In this document: positions 25,141 through 34,604 of the stretch, piece by piece
Layout: each line of letters begins with the position of its first letter
Numbering within the stretch: position 1 is the stretch's first letter
Assembly (NCBI GenBank): GCA_947496355.1
Contig: CANMCO010000009.1
Location: 124,001 to 188,000, forward strand
Length of the DNA stretch: 64,000 bases
Reading direction: 5' to 3'
From: an uncultured Aquimarina sp.
GTDB taxonomy: Bacteria > Bacteroidota > Bacteroidia > Flavobacteriales > Flavobacteriaceae
Translations under genes and position numbers: made by a program
Notes under the pieces: generated by a model
Databases searched by the model: none
Told to the model about the DNA's origin: nothing
The model's input: the letters and a program-made list of their open reading frames with translations, nothing else

Positions 25141-26595
25141 TTATTTTGTTTTTACGGGTTCAATAGATTTGTATCCAAAGAAATTATTAGCTTTAATCAT
25201 TTCAGGGATAAGATCTGGTAATTGTTCTTCCCAACCAGGTTCTGCATCCTGAATTTTTTGTAGAACTTCTCTTGAGAATATTTCCATAATTGATTGATCG
25301 TAATCTGTAATGTCTACTAGCTTTCCATTGTACTTAAAAAACTTATATAGTTCTTTCATGCGAGGGTGTACCTTCAGGTTGTCACTATCTGTTAATGCAC
25401 CAGTTTCGTGATTTTTTAATGGGTATAGATAGACTTTTAAATCTTTAAAGAATAATTTACCAAAAGCTTCCAGGATACCTCCGCTTAAATGTCTATAGTA
25501 TTTTTCGTCAAATATATCTATTAGATTATTCACTCCCATTGCAAGAGCCATACGTTCCTTAGTGTAGTTAGAAAAGTATTCAACAACCTTATAGTATTCC
25601 TTGAAGTTGGATATCATAACTGTTTGTCCTAGAGAACATAACAATCTTGCTCTAGCCATAAAATCTTCTTCGTCTATTTCTCCTTCAGCTCTCAAATTTG
25701 AAAGAGTGATTTCAAAAATTACTACAGTTTTGTCTTTCTTTACTTTATTCTCATTCAGAAATATATTAAGTGATTTTTTGTAAATATCCATATTTACTTT
25801 GGTCACTGGCCTAAAACTCCCTCTTAGGGCCAATATATTTTTCTTATAAAGAATTGCGGCCGGAAGAATGTTGTTTCCATCAGGACCAAACATTACCGCT
25901 TCGGTCATTCCGTTCTTAACAAGCTGAAGACTCATTAAACGATTATCAACTTTTGTAAATCTTGGACCAGAAAAATTTATAGTATCAATTTCTATTTGAT
26001 CTTTATCTAGATGATCATATAGATATCGTAATAATTTTTTTGGATTGTCATATTTATAGTAGGCACCATAAATTAAGTTTACACCTAGAACTCCGAGAGT
26101 CATTTGTTGTAACCGTGCATCATTTTCATGAAATCGTATATGTAGTGTTATTTCATTATATTCTTCATTGGGTACAGTTTGATAGCGTATACCAACCCAA
26201 CCATGGCCTTTGTACTTTTTAGCAAAATCAATAGTTGCGACTGTATTGGCGTAACTAAAAAATAATTTGTTAGGGTGCTTTTCTCTGGTAATTCTATCCT
26301 CAATAAGTTTTACTTCATGCTTTAGCATTTTTTTTAATCTTGCTTCGGTAACATAACGCTTATCGTTTTCGATACCGTAAATGGCATCACTAAAATCTTT
26401 GTCATAAGCACTCATTGCTTTTGCAATCGTACCCGAGGCACCACCAGCTCTAAAAAAATTACGAGCTGTTTCCTGACCAGCTCCAATTTCTGCGAAAGTC
26501 CCGTAAATATTTTGATTTAAATTAATGCGTAAAGCTTTGCTCTTTATAGAAGGGACAGATTCAAATTCTTTATCTCCCATTATCGTGATAGGCAT
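25141..26595 (-). CDS. Conserved Bacteroidota protein of unknown function, ~484 residues
   Basis: This is a large soluble cytoplasmic-type protein without signal peptide. It has highly regular, conserved-looking stretches: NIYGTFAEIGAGQETARNFFRAGG, FFSYANTVATIDF, GPDGNNILPAAILYKKNILALRGSFRP, VVIFEITLSNLRAEGEIDEEDF, and AMGVNNLIDIFDEKYYRHLSGG. I recall close relatives throughout Flavobacteriia, annotated inconsistently in databases, including as a nucleotide adenylyltransferase. I see no HxGH or Walker motif that would support that. The segment G-A-G-Q-E-T near the start recalls a nucleotide-binding loop but is not decisive. It forms a single transcription unit with a strong terminator. The ATG at 26595 is taken; an in-frame ATG five codons later is possible. 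Confidence 0.75.
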   Translation of the reverse strand: MPITIMGDKEFESVPSIKSKALRINLNQNIYGTFAEIGAGQETARNFFRAGGASGTIAKAMSAYDKDFSDAIYGIENDKRYVTEARLKKMLKHEVKLIEDRITREKHPNKLFFSYANTVATIDFAKKYKGHGWVGIRYQTVPNEEYNEITLHIRFHENDARLQQMTLGVLGVNLIYGAYYKYDNPKKLLRYLYDHLDKDQIEIDTINFSGPRFTKVDNRLMSLQLVKNGMTEAVMFGPDGNNILPAAILYKKNILALRGSFRPVTKVNMDIYKKSLNIFLNENKVKKDKTVVIFEITLSNLRAEGEIDEEDFMARARLLCSLGQTVMISNFKEYYKVVEYFSNYTKERMALAMGVNNLIDIFDEKYYRHLSGGILEAFGKLFFKDLKVYLYPLKNHETGALTDSDNLKVHPRMKELYKFFKYNGKLVDITDYDQSIMEIFSREVLQKIQDAEPGWEEQLPDLIPEMIKANNFFGYKSIEPVKTK

Positions 26596-26736
26596 AGTAA
26601 AAAGGGCTTTTTTTGTTTAATGTAAAGGTAGTGATACCTTAATTATTAAAAAAGTCTGAGCATAAATTTCTACATTTTTAAAATATAAAAGGTAATAATT
26701 GGGGTATTCATATAAATTTTGCCAAAAAAATATAAT

Positions 26737-26744
26737 TACATTTG
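26737..26744 (+). promoter_or_regulatory. -7 promoter element of the MBL hydrolase operon
   Basis: TACATTTG matches TAnnTTTG exactly, with TTTG 15 bases upstream as a possible -33 box. The start codon lies 18 bases downstream. Confidence 0.6.
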
Positions 26745-26762
26745 CTCTAAATCATTACACTA

Positions 26763-27524
26763 ATGGAGGTAACTTTTCTTGGTACGGGTACATCACAAGG
26801 AATTCCTGTTATAGGGAGCAATCATCCGGTATGCCATAGTGACGACCCAAGAGACAAGCGACTTCGTGTTTCTGTTCTTGTGTCTTGGGAAGAGTTTACA
26901 TATGTTATAGATTGTGGTCCAGACTTTAGACAACAAATGCTTTCAAATCAAGTTTCAAAAATTGATGGTATTGTATTTACACACGAACATGCTGATCATA
27001 CCATGGGGCTAGACGATATACGACCATATTTCTTTAGACAAGGGGATATTCCAATATATGCTCACAAAAGAGTAATAAATGCTTTGAAATCAAGATTTGA
27101 TTATATTTTTGCAAGCGAAAACAAATACCCTGGCGCACCAAGTGTAATTGAAAATGAGTTGACAAATCGAATTTTTACTTTAGGTAACCTAGATGTTGTT
27201 CCTATAAATACGATGCATAATAGATTACAGGTTTTTGGTTTTAGATTTAAAGATTTTGCTTACCTAACAGATGTTAAGACTATTGAAATGAAGGAGAGGT
27301 TAAAATTAAAAAATATTAAAGTTTTAGTGGTTAATGCTTTAAGGGTAGAACCGCATCATTCTCATTTTAATTTAGAAGAAGCATTGGCATTTATAGAAGA
27401 GATAAAGCCAGAAAGAGCATACTTGACGCATATAAGTCATATGCTGGGTTTTCATGCAGAGGTAGAAGAGAAGCTACCAAAAAATGTGTATATAGCTTAT
27501 GATAATTTAAAAATAACCATATAA
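26763..27524 (+). CDS. MBL-fold metal-dependent hydrolase (PhnP/RNase Z-like family)
   Basis: The 253-residue protein has the metallo-beta-lactamase signature FTHEHADHTMGLDD (HxHxDH) near residues 74-87. The N-terminal VTFLGTGTSQGIPVIG is typical of PhnP-like phosphodiesterases and of RNase Z relatives. Later metal ligands are in YLTDVKT and AYLTHISHMLG. It probably cleaves a cyclic phosphodiester or similar substrate in the cytoplasm; the exact substrate is unknown. The gene for a membrane-anchored small protein follows after 3 bases, so the two form an operon. Confidence 0.88.
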   Translation: MEVTFLGTGTSQGIPVIGSNHPVCHSDDPRDKRLRVSVLVSWEEFTYVIDCGPDFRQQMLSNQVSKIDGIVFTHEHADHTMGLDDIRPYFFRQGDIPIYAHKRVINALKSRFDYIFASENKYPGAPSVIENELTNRIFTLGNLDVVPINTMHNRLQVFGFRFKDFAYLTDVKTIEMKERLKLKNIKVLVVNALRVEPHHSHFNLEEALAFIEEIKPERAYLTHISHMLGFHAEVEEKLPKNVYIAYDNLKITI

Positions 27525-27527
27525 GAC

Positions 27528-28025
27528 ATGAAGAATAAGATATTTTTGTATTTGTTCATTTTTACGGCACTGTTTGTTCTTTTTCAGTTTATGAACGCTA
27601 AAAAAGCTAAGGAATCCTACGATGCTAAAATTGAAAATTTGAAAACGAAAATTACTACAAAGGAAGCGGTTATAGATTCCCTGATAGATCTTAATCTTGA
27701 TCTTACATATTTTTCATTAGAAAGTAATGAAGATGCCGCAAGTTATTTTGAAGAAATGGGATATGAGCCAAACAAGTTAGCGTTAACAATAGGAGATCAA
27801 ATTATCGCTCAAAATAAGCCCGGTGCCGATAACCCTATTATTCCTTTTGTAGGAATGGAAGGTAATATGGCAATAAACAAGGTACGTTTATTAAACCATA
27901 GATGGATCATTGCAGATTTTACAGATGGGGTGTATTGGGGAGAGCTTTTTATTACTTACGAAGTAAGAGAAGATGGTGTAGTGGATTTCGAGGTTGAGAA
28001 ATCCTTTTTATATCCAAGAAATTAA
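27528..28025 (+). CDS. Membrane-anchored coiled-coil protein of unknown function
   Basis: The 165-residue protein starts with a hydrophobic segment (IFLYLFIFTALFVLFQF, residues 4-20) followed by a short predicted coiled coil (KAKESYDAKIENLKTKITTKEAVIDSL). A globular domain of ~110 residues contains FEEMGYEPNKLALTIGDQIIAQN and RLLNHRWIIADFTDGVYWGELFITYEV. Similar small proteins occur next to MBL-fold genes in Flavobacteriia as far as I recall. The globular part probably lies in the periplasm. No enzymatic motif is visible. It ends before a shared bidirectional terminator. Confidence 0.72.
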   Translation: MKNKIFLYLFIFTALFVLFQFMNAKKAKESYDAKIENLKTKITTKEAVIDSLIDLNLDLTYFSLESNEDAASYFEEMGYEPNKLALTIGDQIIAQNKPGADNPIIPFVGMEGNMAINKVRLLNHRWIIADFTDGVYWGELFITYEVREDGVVDFEVEKSFLYPRN

Positions 28026-28043
28026 ACAATAACTTTTTTATAA

Positions 28044-28075
28044 TAATAAAGCTGCCTTAATAGGCAGCTTTATTA
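28044..28075. terminator. Shared terminator of the MBL operon and the third RiPP precursor
   Basis: The 13-base arms taataaagctgcc and ggcagctttatta are perfectly complementary with a 6-base loop. It lies between two converging stop codons (28025 and 28079) and is nearly symmetrical. Confidence 0.75.
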
Positions 28076-28078
28076 AAA

Positions 28079-28258
28079 CTATAAGCAACGACAGTCACTC
28101 CGTAAACAACTTTCCTGCCAAGTGTTTTGATTACATGGTTCTGAATTACAACCTGTTTGAAAAGTAGGATTTACACTTCCTGCCTTAATAGACCTTATTT
28201 GTAAATTAGAAATTACTTTTTTCTCAAAATTTAGTCCTGTTAAATTCTTTTTTTTCAT
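28079..28258 (-). CDS. RiPP precursor peptide with five-Cys core, 59 residues
   Basis: The ORF starts at ATG 28258 and stops at TAG 28081-28079. The leader (about residues 1-27) reads LNFEKKVISNLQIRSIKAG, the same layout as the peptides at 2192-2362 and 24724-24876. It is more diverged: V replaces T before I, and the processing site is K-A-G rather than K-G-G. The 32-residue core contains five Cys and six Ser/Thr (GCNSEPCNQNTW, then ESCLRSDCRC). No modification or transport genes are adjacent; the neighbours are an MBL operon and a T9SS-secreted enzyme remnant. It probably belongs to the same precursor family and would use the same processing machinery elsewhere in the genome. Confidence 0.75.
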   Translation of the reverse strand: MKKKNLTGLNFEKKVISNLQIRSIKAGSVNPTFQTGCNSEPCNQNTWQESCLRSDCRCL

Positions 28259-28374
28259 GATTCTATATTTAAATTAGTTATACTAATTTATGAATAGTTT
28301 ACTCCGAACTATGGTTTTTAAATTAAATTTAGTTTATTAAGATCATAGATAAATTTAATGTATTCAAAGAAATT

Positions 28375-28400
28375 AAAAGCTGCCTGTTAGGACAGCTTTT
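28375..28400 (-). terminator. Terminator downstream of the frameshifted phytase/GDPD gene
   Basis: The arms aaaagctg and cagctttt enclose a 10-base loop about 38 bases past the stop codon, with T runs on both strands. Confidence 0.6.
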
Positions 28401-28437
28401 TTTTGGTTTGTAAATTATGTAAAGCTGGTTAAGGTGA

Positions 28438-31304
28438 TTATCTCTTCAGAAGCTTTTTCTTAATATATTCTCCATTAATTTCTATTACGGCAACATAAAT
28501 TCCTCCTTGGGTTTCTAAACCATTTTCTGACTTCCCATCCCATGTGTATTTAAAATTGCCTTCGTTTTGCTCATTATCTACTAGTTTTTTAACCAAGTTG
28601 CCAGAAATATCATAAATAGATATCGAAACTGTGTTTTTATTGGTTGCAGAACTTGAAAAAGTTACTTGATCCATAAAAGTATTTGGGTATATTTTTATAG
28701 TATTTATCAAAGCATTTCTTTCTTCATTATTACTTTGTTGCCAGGATCTTCCTAATGGTTGGTCAAGCCATAAAAGAATGAATTCATTGTCATCGGGTAA
28801 CCCAGTCCCCGCATGGCGCCCAATACTAAACGGGTAGTTATTATCATTTAATATACCTATAAGGAATGGATTAAAAACGACCACACTTTCTATGGTTATA
28901 AAGGGGAAGGCAAAATCTTTACCAATTCCAACATCTCCTGTTAAGCCAGGAAGCGAAATTCTACGTAGGTCATTGATTTTTAAAAGGTCAACATTTGGGT
29001 TTTTTGCTACAAGTTCTTGGTTTTGATCAAGTTCTACTTCATAAACCGCTTTAAATCCGTTTAAATCACCTTGAGATCCATCACGCTCAATAATTAGTCC
29101 TCTAGTATGACTAAACATAATAAAGTCCCCAATTGCTGTTGCTTTTTCATTAAGGGGATATTGAAATTTAGTACCCGTATATGATTTACTGGCAAGATCA
29201 AACTCATGAATAAGTAAATTATTAGTATCCGATCCAACTAATGGTTTTTCTAATAAAGGAAGTAATTTTTCTCCATTAGTTGTTAAAGCCATACCTTCAA
29301 AACCACCGCTACCTTTTACGCGGAATGGAGTATCTAGTTTTGTATTTCTATAAGGCCAGTATAAACCAGCAAGCCAAGGTGTGTTTTCTCCATTTTGATC
29401 TTGTAAATTTGTTCCGTCACCTGCGGTACCGACTTTTGGGAAATCCCCGAATAGGCATACCGTGCGTATATCTGGATATTGTTTATGGGTAATTAGTAAC
29501 GTTCTGAAATCAAAACTTTGGATATCTGCACGATTTGTAAGGTTATTTGATACGATTACATTCGCGATAGATTTGGTAAAAGTTTCAGGATCTACTGTTC
29601 TTTCTGCAAAAACATCACCTCTATCATCGGTATCTGTCCTTGGGTTTATCTTTGTTTCTATGTTAAAACGAACCTTGGATGCATTCTTCCAACGTTGCAT
29701 TGCTTGAGGATCTGATGCTCCAGGTCCGTTTTTATAATATTCAGTGTAAAATTCAACAAAATCAAATAACTGTTGAAGTGAGGGCATCACATATGGATCA
29801 ATTAGGTTATTTTGATCTGCAAATGCAACGGCAACCGGTGATAAGTTTAGGTCATTGGTTTGAGCGGGCCTCCCATCAAGGATTTTATCAGCGATGAATG
29901 TATTTTGAATTTCATTTAAGGTTAAATCTTTTACTAATACTTCATCTTCAAACTCATATGGTGTACCATCAATTTTTCGAGTTTTAGCAGCTTCAATATG
30001 CGGATCATGATCCAAAACAGGAATCCCATCAAGTGTTATTCCGCAATCTGTTTCTAGTGTTGGCATTAAATAATCCAAAGCTGCTTCCATGGCAGGCAAG
30101 GTATTTTCTGGTCTTAGATTTCTTGCTCCTCTATGTCCTTGAGCGTCAAATAAATTCACATCTATTAATCCATCATTATCGATATAATCTGGCTGTCCGT
30201 CGTTATTTTTATCATAATTCTGAACTGCATCTAATAAAAGATCAGGACGATCTGATATAATACCTTGTACACCTAAATCTAGTAACAAATTCATATTTTC
30301 AAGTTCATTTACGGTATACACAACAATTTGATGTCCTGCCTTGTTCAAAGAAGCTACGTTGTGTAACTCACTTGATGCGGATTTTATACCCGCAGGAGGG
30401 TTTTCACGACTACCAACCACAGTATTAGCATTTTGATCGTCTAGCATAACAAACCAAGGCGACATTACGGGGTTTTTACTTCCATACATTTTTGCATGAG
30501 ATCGCATGGCATTCATTATTCTTAATGCGCTATACTCTTCACTAAAAGGATTTTGTGGGGCACGGAGTTCTTTTCCTGGGTTTTCAAAATCAGGAAGAGG
30601 GATAGGAGGGTCAAGTAGTATTCCATCCTTATCAAAATGTAATAAAAACGGGCCAAATTCATCACCAATCCAATAATCTCCATTACTTGTTCTCTGTATA
30701 GATTCAATGTCAAAATCTGCACCAGTCAAGACTCTGTTGTCACTAAAATGATTTGTTATTGCGAATGGAATTAGCCTGTTTGGATCTTTAAATTCAATAA
30801 AACTTATAGGCTCTATAATTCCTTCACCACGTCTAAGAAATGTTTTAAATTTCGGCTCGATTTTATAGATTCTAAGGTTGTAATCAGAAGAGTTTTCAAT
30901 ACTTCCGAAACCATTACAGAAAGTGCCATAAAGGTACCGTCATAATTGTTTAAAATAGCAGAAAACCCTTGAATTGGCTGCTTGTTAGGAAAAGGAACTG
31001 GTTGTTGATTGATTAATCCGGAACCGATATACTGTCCTGAGGTGGGTCCTTCAGAGAAACTGGCGGCAGGTAAGGAAGCTGTTGCCGCTAGTATATCTCC
31101 AAAGATATTAAAGGACTTACCAGTTCCTTTTGGGTATATTTTTTTGTTGTAATAATTATCTACTGGAATATCAAACTGTGATTTTTCTTCTTTCTTTTCT
31201 GTAGTTTGAGCGTGAGTTCGTTGAGTTAAAAATATTCCTATGCATAAGGAATAACAAAGCATAAATTGCTTTACTTGGTTGATGAAAAAGGAATGACGTT
31301 TCAT
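28438..31304 (-). pseudogene. Esterase-like phytase / glycerophosphodiester phosphodiesterase with T9SS tail, single frameshift
   Basis: Two reading frames make one protein. The first (start ATG 31304, signal peptide to about THAQ) runs to DGTFMALS; the second takes over as NGFGS and stays open to 28438. The switch is at about 30913-30918, where CTTTCTGTAATGG would read through as S-D-N-G-F if one A were present (GAT for GT), so a one-base deletion is the simplest cause. The joined product (~950 residues) has an esterase-like-phytase domain split around a GDPD domain (GHRGARNLRPENT, LETDCGITLDGIPVLDHDPH), and a T9SS type A sorting domain at the end (IKIYPNTF to KKKLLKR). GDPD enzymes release phosphate from glycerophosphodiesters. 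Unless recoded or mis-sequenced, only a truncated 5' product is made. Confidence 0.82.
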
Positions 31305-31599
31305 GTGTAATAGATTTAAGATTAATTTGGTTAAAGACACCCTAAAATTACTTTTCTCATATTATTGAATCGTTTATCCTTTTTAAACAAATGATTAGGA
31401 AAAGGTTATCTGTATTAAGATTAGGTAGGGAGCAATGAAATCTTTTATGACTAATTATTCTTACAATCTATTCAATAAGATTAGCAGATCATTGAGAATT
31501 CAATAATTATACCTTCTTGGGTTTTGTAATCCCACTGTTTTATCGATATTCTTTTATATTTGATCTCTTTTCAATGAAAAACACAAATCATATTCAAGA

Positions 31600-34005
31600 A
31601 TGAACACTAAATTCCTTCCTTTTTTATTTCTTATCGTTGTTACATTATTTGTCACTTCTTGTAGAAAGAGTTCCAGCGATTATATATCTAATATAAACCG
31701 ATATAATATAGATGGGTTTATAGAAATTCCTCGTGATAATGGCAAGTACGTTATTAAGTTCTATTCTGATAAGATTATAGAAACTTCGTTTATTTTGGAA
31801 GGTGAGAGTTTTGACCCTAATTCTCATGCGGTCGTACTTAAAAATAAAGGCGTAGAAGCTAGACTAGTTGAAACTGACAGTACTATAATATATGGTGTAG
31901 GAGGCAGTAGAGTGCATATTACCAAAGAACCGTTTAATATAGCTTATGAATATAATGGAAAGGAACTCATTTCTGAGAAAGATGGTTATATAAGTACAGA
32001 TTCTACCGAAGTTCTAAATTTTAACCTTGATAAGGATGAAGTAATTTATGGAGCAGGATCTAGAGTTGTGGGTATGAATCGTAGAGGAAAAAGGCTTGAA
32101 TTATACAATAAAGCACATTACGGGTATGAGACAGAGTCAGAATTAATGAATTTTACGATGCCCTTGGTGCTTTCATCCAAAGGATATGCTGTACATTTTG
32201 ATAATGCTCCTATTGGATTTCTTGATATTGATAGTAAAAGGGATAATACCCTGAGTTATGAAACTATATGCGGAAGAAAAACATATCAGGTTGTTGCAGG
32301 AGATGATTGGAAAGACTTAATGCATCAGTACACCAAACTTACGGGTAAACAACCTTTACCGCCTAGATGGGCCTTCGGAAATTTTGCTAGTAGGTTTGGA
32401 TATCATTCTGAAAAAGAGACTAGAGAAACAGTCGCCAGATTTGCAAAAGATAGTATCCCGTTAGATGCTGTGATTCTTGATATTTATTGGTTTGGCGAGG
32501 ATATAAAGGGGCATATGGGTAATCTTGAATTTTTGAAAGATTCTTTTCCAACACCAAAACAAATGATTAATGATTTTAAAAAAGAAGGAGTAAAGACCAT
32601 TTTAATTACAGAGCCTTTTGTTTTGAGTACTTCAAAAAAATGGGATGAAGCTGTTGAAAAAGGAGTGTTAGGCAAAGATTCTATAGGTAATCCATTTCGA
32701 TATGATTTTTATTTTGGTAATACAGGAATTATTGATATTTATGATCAAAAAGGAAAAGATTGGTTCTGGAATGTCTATAAAAAATATACCAAAGATTTTG
32801 GAGTAGCAGGTTGGTGGGGAGACCTTGGTGAACCAGAAGTTCATCCATCAAACCTACAACATGCGGCAGGAATGGCAGATGAAGTACATAATATTTATGG
32901 ACATGATTGGGCAAAGTTGGTTCAAGAAGGGTATAAAAAGGACTTTCCTGATCAAAGACCATTTATTTTAATGAGAGCAGGATATTCTGGATCACAACGT
33001 TTTGGTATGATACCATGGTCCGGAGATGTAAGTAGAAGTTGGGGAGGATTAAAACCACAAACCGAAATTGCCTTACAGATGGGAATGCAGGGAATGGGAT
33101 ATATGCACTCAGATCTTGGGGGTTTTGCAGGAGGGGAAACTTTTGATCCAGAGCTCTATACTCGTTGGTTGCAATATGGTGTCTTTCAGCCTATTTTTAG
33201 GCCACATGCACAAGAACATATTGCCCCAGAACCAGTTTTTCATGACGATAAAACAAAAGAATTAGCCAAGAAGAGTATTGAGCTTAGATATAGCTTGCTT
33301 CCATATAATTATACTATAGCATTTGACAATAATCAAACAGGGATGCCTTTAATGCGACCTTTGTTTTTTGAAGATGCTTCTAATAGAGAGCTTTATGAAC
33401 TAAGCTTTGCATATTTGTGGGGAGATAATTTTTTGGTTTCTCCTATTGTTGAGGCGGGAGTTGTATCTATAGATATTCCTTTTCCCAAGGGGAATAACTG
33501 GTATGATTTTTTTACAGGACAAAAATACCAGGGAGGGATTTATAAGACGGTGCTTGTTGCAAAAGATCATATTCCAGTGTTCGTGAAGGCAGGATCATTT
33601 ATCCCTATGGTTAAACCAGTACAAACAACAAAACAGTATACTACAAAGAATATCACATTACATTATTTTCATGATAAAGAATTAGAAAGTACTTCAGGTA
33701 AATTATATGATGATGATGGTGTAACGCCAAACGCTTTTGAAAAAGGGCAATATGAAATATTAAAATTTGAAAGTAAAACCACACCAGATAACCTTTCTAT
33801 ACAATTTTCTGCTAAGAAAGGAGTAAAACATGCTTCTAGTAATCGAAACATCACTTTTGTTGTTCATAATATTGAGACTAAACCAAAATCCCTAATGATA
33901 GATGAAGTATCTTCTTCTTTTGAATGGCATGAAGATGATAAGACTTTAAGAGTAACTTTTGATTGGGATTCTGCCAAAGTTAAAAAAGTGAATGTTTCTT
34001 TGTAA
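31600..34005 (+). CDS. GH31 alpha-glucosidase/xylosidase lipoprotein
   Basis: The 801-residue protein has a lipoprotein signal peptide with lipobox LFVTSC (Cys at about residue 21), so it is tethered to the envelope. The GH31 catalytic barrel shows the nucleophile region GWWGDLGEPEVHPS and the acid/base region GMIPWSGDVSRSWGGL, with RAGYSGSQRFG between them and FGNFASRFGYHSEKETRE at the entrance. GH31 enzymes hydrolyse alpha-linked glucose, xylose or related residues from oligosaccharides. No SusC/SusD pair or other polysaccharide-utilisation genes are adjacent, so the substrate is open. The YdeI-like gene follows 8 bases later on the same strand. Confidence 0.93.
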   Translation: MNTKFLPFLFLIVVTLFVTSCRKSSSDYISNINRYNIDGFIEIPRDNGKYVIKFYSDKIIETSFILEGESFDPNSHAVVLKNKGVEARLVETDSTIIYGVGGSRVHITKEPFNIAYEYNGKELISEKDGYISTDSTEVLNFNLDKDEVIYGAGSRVVGMNRRGKRLELYNKAHYGYETESELMNFTMPLVLSSKGYAVHFDNAPIGFLDIDSKRDNTLSYETICGRKTYQVVAGDDWKDLMHQYTKLTGKQPLPPRWAFGNFASRFGYHSEKETRETVARFAKDSIPLDAVILDIYWFGEDIKGHMGNLEFLKDSFPTPKQMINDFKKEGVKTILITEPFVLSTSKKWDEAVEKGVLGKDSIGNPFRYDFYFGNTGIIDIYDQKGKDWFWNVYKKYTKDFGVAGWWGDLGEPEVHPSNLQHAAGMADEVHNIYGHDWAKLVQEGYKKDFPDQRPFILMRAGYSGSQRFGMIPWSGDVSRSWGGLKPQTEIALQMGMQGMGYMHSDLGGFAGGETFDPELYTRWLQYGVFQPIFRPHAQEHIAPEPVFHDDKTKELAKKSIELRYSLLPYNYTIAFDNNQTGMPLMRPLFFEDASNRELYELSFAYLWGDNFLVSPIVEAGVVSIDIPFPKGNNWYDFFTGQKYQGGIYKTVLVAKDHIPVFVKAGSFIPMVKPVQTTKQYTTKNITLHYFHDKELESTSGKLYDDDGVTPNAFEKGQYEILKFESKTTPDNLSIQFSAKKGVKHASSNRNITFVVHNIETKPKSLMIDEVSSSFEWHEDDKTLRVTFDWDSAKVKKVNVSL

Positions 34006-34013
34006 ATTAGACT

Positions 34014-34604
34014 ATGGAAAAAAACAAGTCCGTAGAAGAATTTATATCCAAAAAAGGGGAGTGGAAGGAAGCATTAGAAAAGCTAAGATCTATTATGCTT
34101 TCTACCGATTTTAAAGAGACTGTTAAATGGGGAGTTCCTGTATACACTATAAATGAAAAAAATGTTGTTGGAATAGGAGCTTTTAAGTCCTACGTCGGTA
34201 TTTGGTTTTATCAAGGAGTATTTCTTAAGGATAATCATAAGAAACTCATTAATGCTCAAGAGGGTAAAACTAAAGGTTTACGACAATGGAGGATTAACTC
34301 GGTAGATGAAATTGATAAAACTCTTGTGCTCCAATACATAAAAGAAGCTATTCAAAATCAGAAAGACGGGAAAGAGATTAAACCTGAGAAATCTAAGGAT
34401 ATAGAAGTTCCTTTAGAGTTAAAGAATGCACTGCAGACTAATAATCATCTAAAAGAATCTTTAGAAGGATTGACACCTTTTAAACGAAAAGAATACATAG
34501 AGTATATTACTACCGCTAAAAGAGAGGCTACCCGATTATCTCGTATAGAAAAGATTATTCCTATGATTATTGAAGGTATTGGACTCAATGATAAGTATAG
34601 ATAA
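34014..34604 (+). CDS. YdeI/OmpD-associated family protein (DUF1801 plus C-terminal helices)
   Basis: The 196-residue protein has a DUF1801-like domain (LRSIMLSTDFKETVKWGVPVYTINEKNVVGIGAFKSYVGIWFYQG) and the C-terminal helical domain of bacteriocin-protection YdeI proteins (LKESLEGLTPFKRKEYIEYITTAKREATRLSRIEKII). Members of this family are cytoplasmic and linked to stress or peptide resistance, but the mechanism is not established. It begins 8 bases after the GH31 stop codon and is probably co-transcribed. Confidence 0.85.
   Translation: MEKNKSVEEFISKKGEWKEALEKLRSIMLSTDFKETVKWGVPVYTINEKNVVGIGAFKSYVGIWFYQGVFLKDNHKKLINAQEGKTKGLRQWRINSVDEIDKTLVLQYIKEAIQNQKDGKEIKPEKSKDIEVPLELKNALQTNNHLKESLEGLTPFKRKEYIEYITTAKREATRLSRIEKIIPMIIEGIGLNDKYR

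Noticed and set aside
30522..30729. TTG-initiated start of the GDPD frame treated as an independent gene
   Set aside because: The same frame stays open upstream to the frameshift near 30915 and encodes family-typical sequence, so the TTG is an internal codon.
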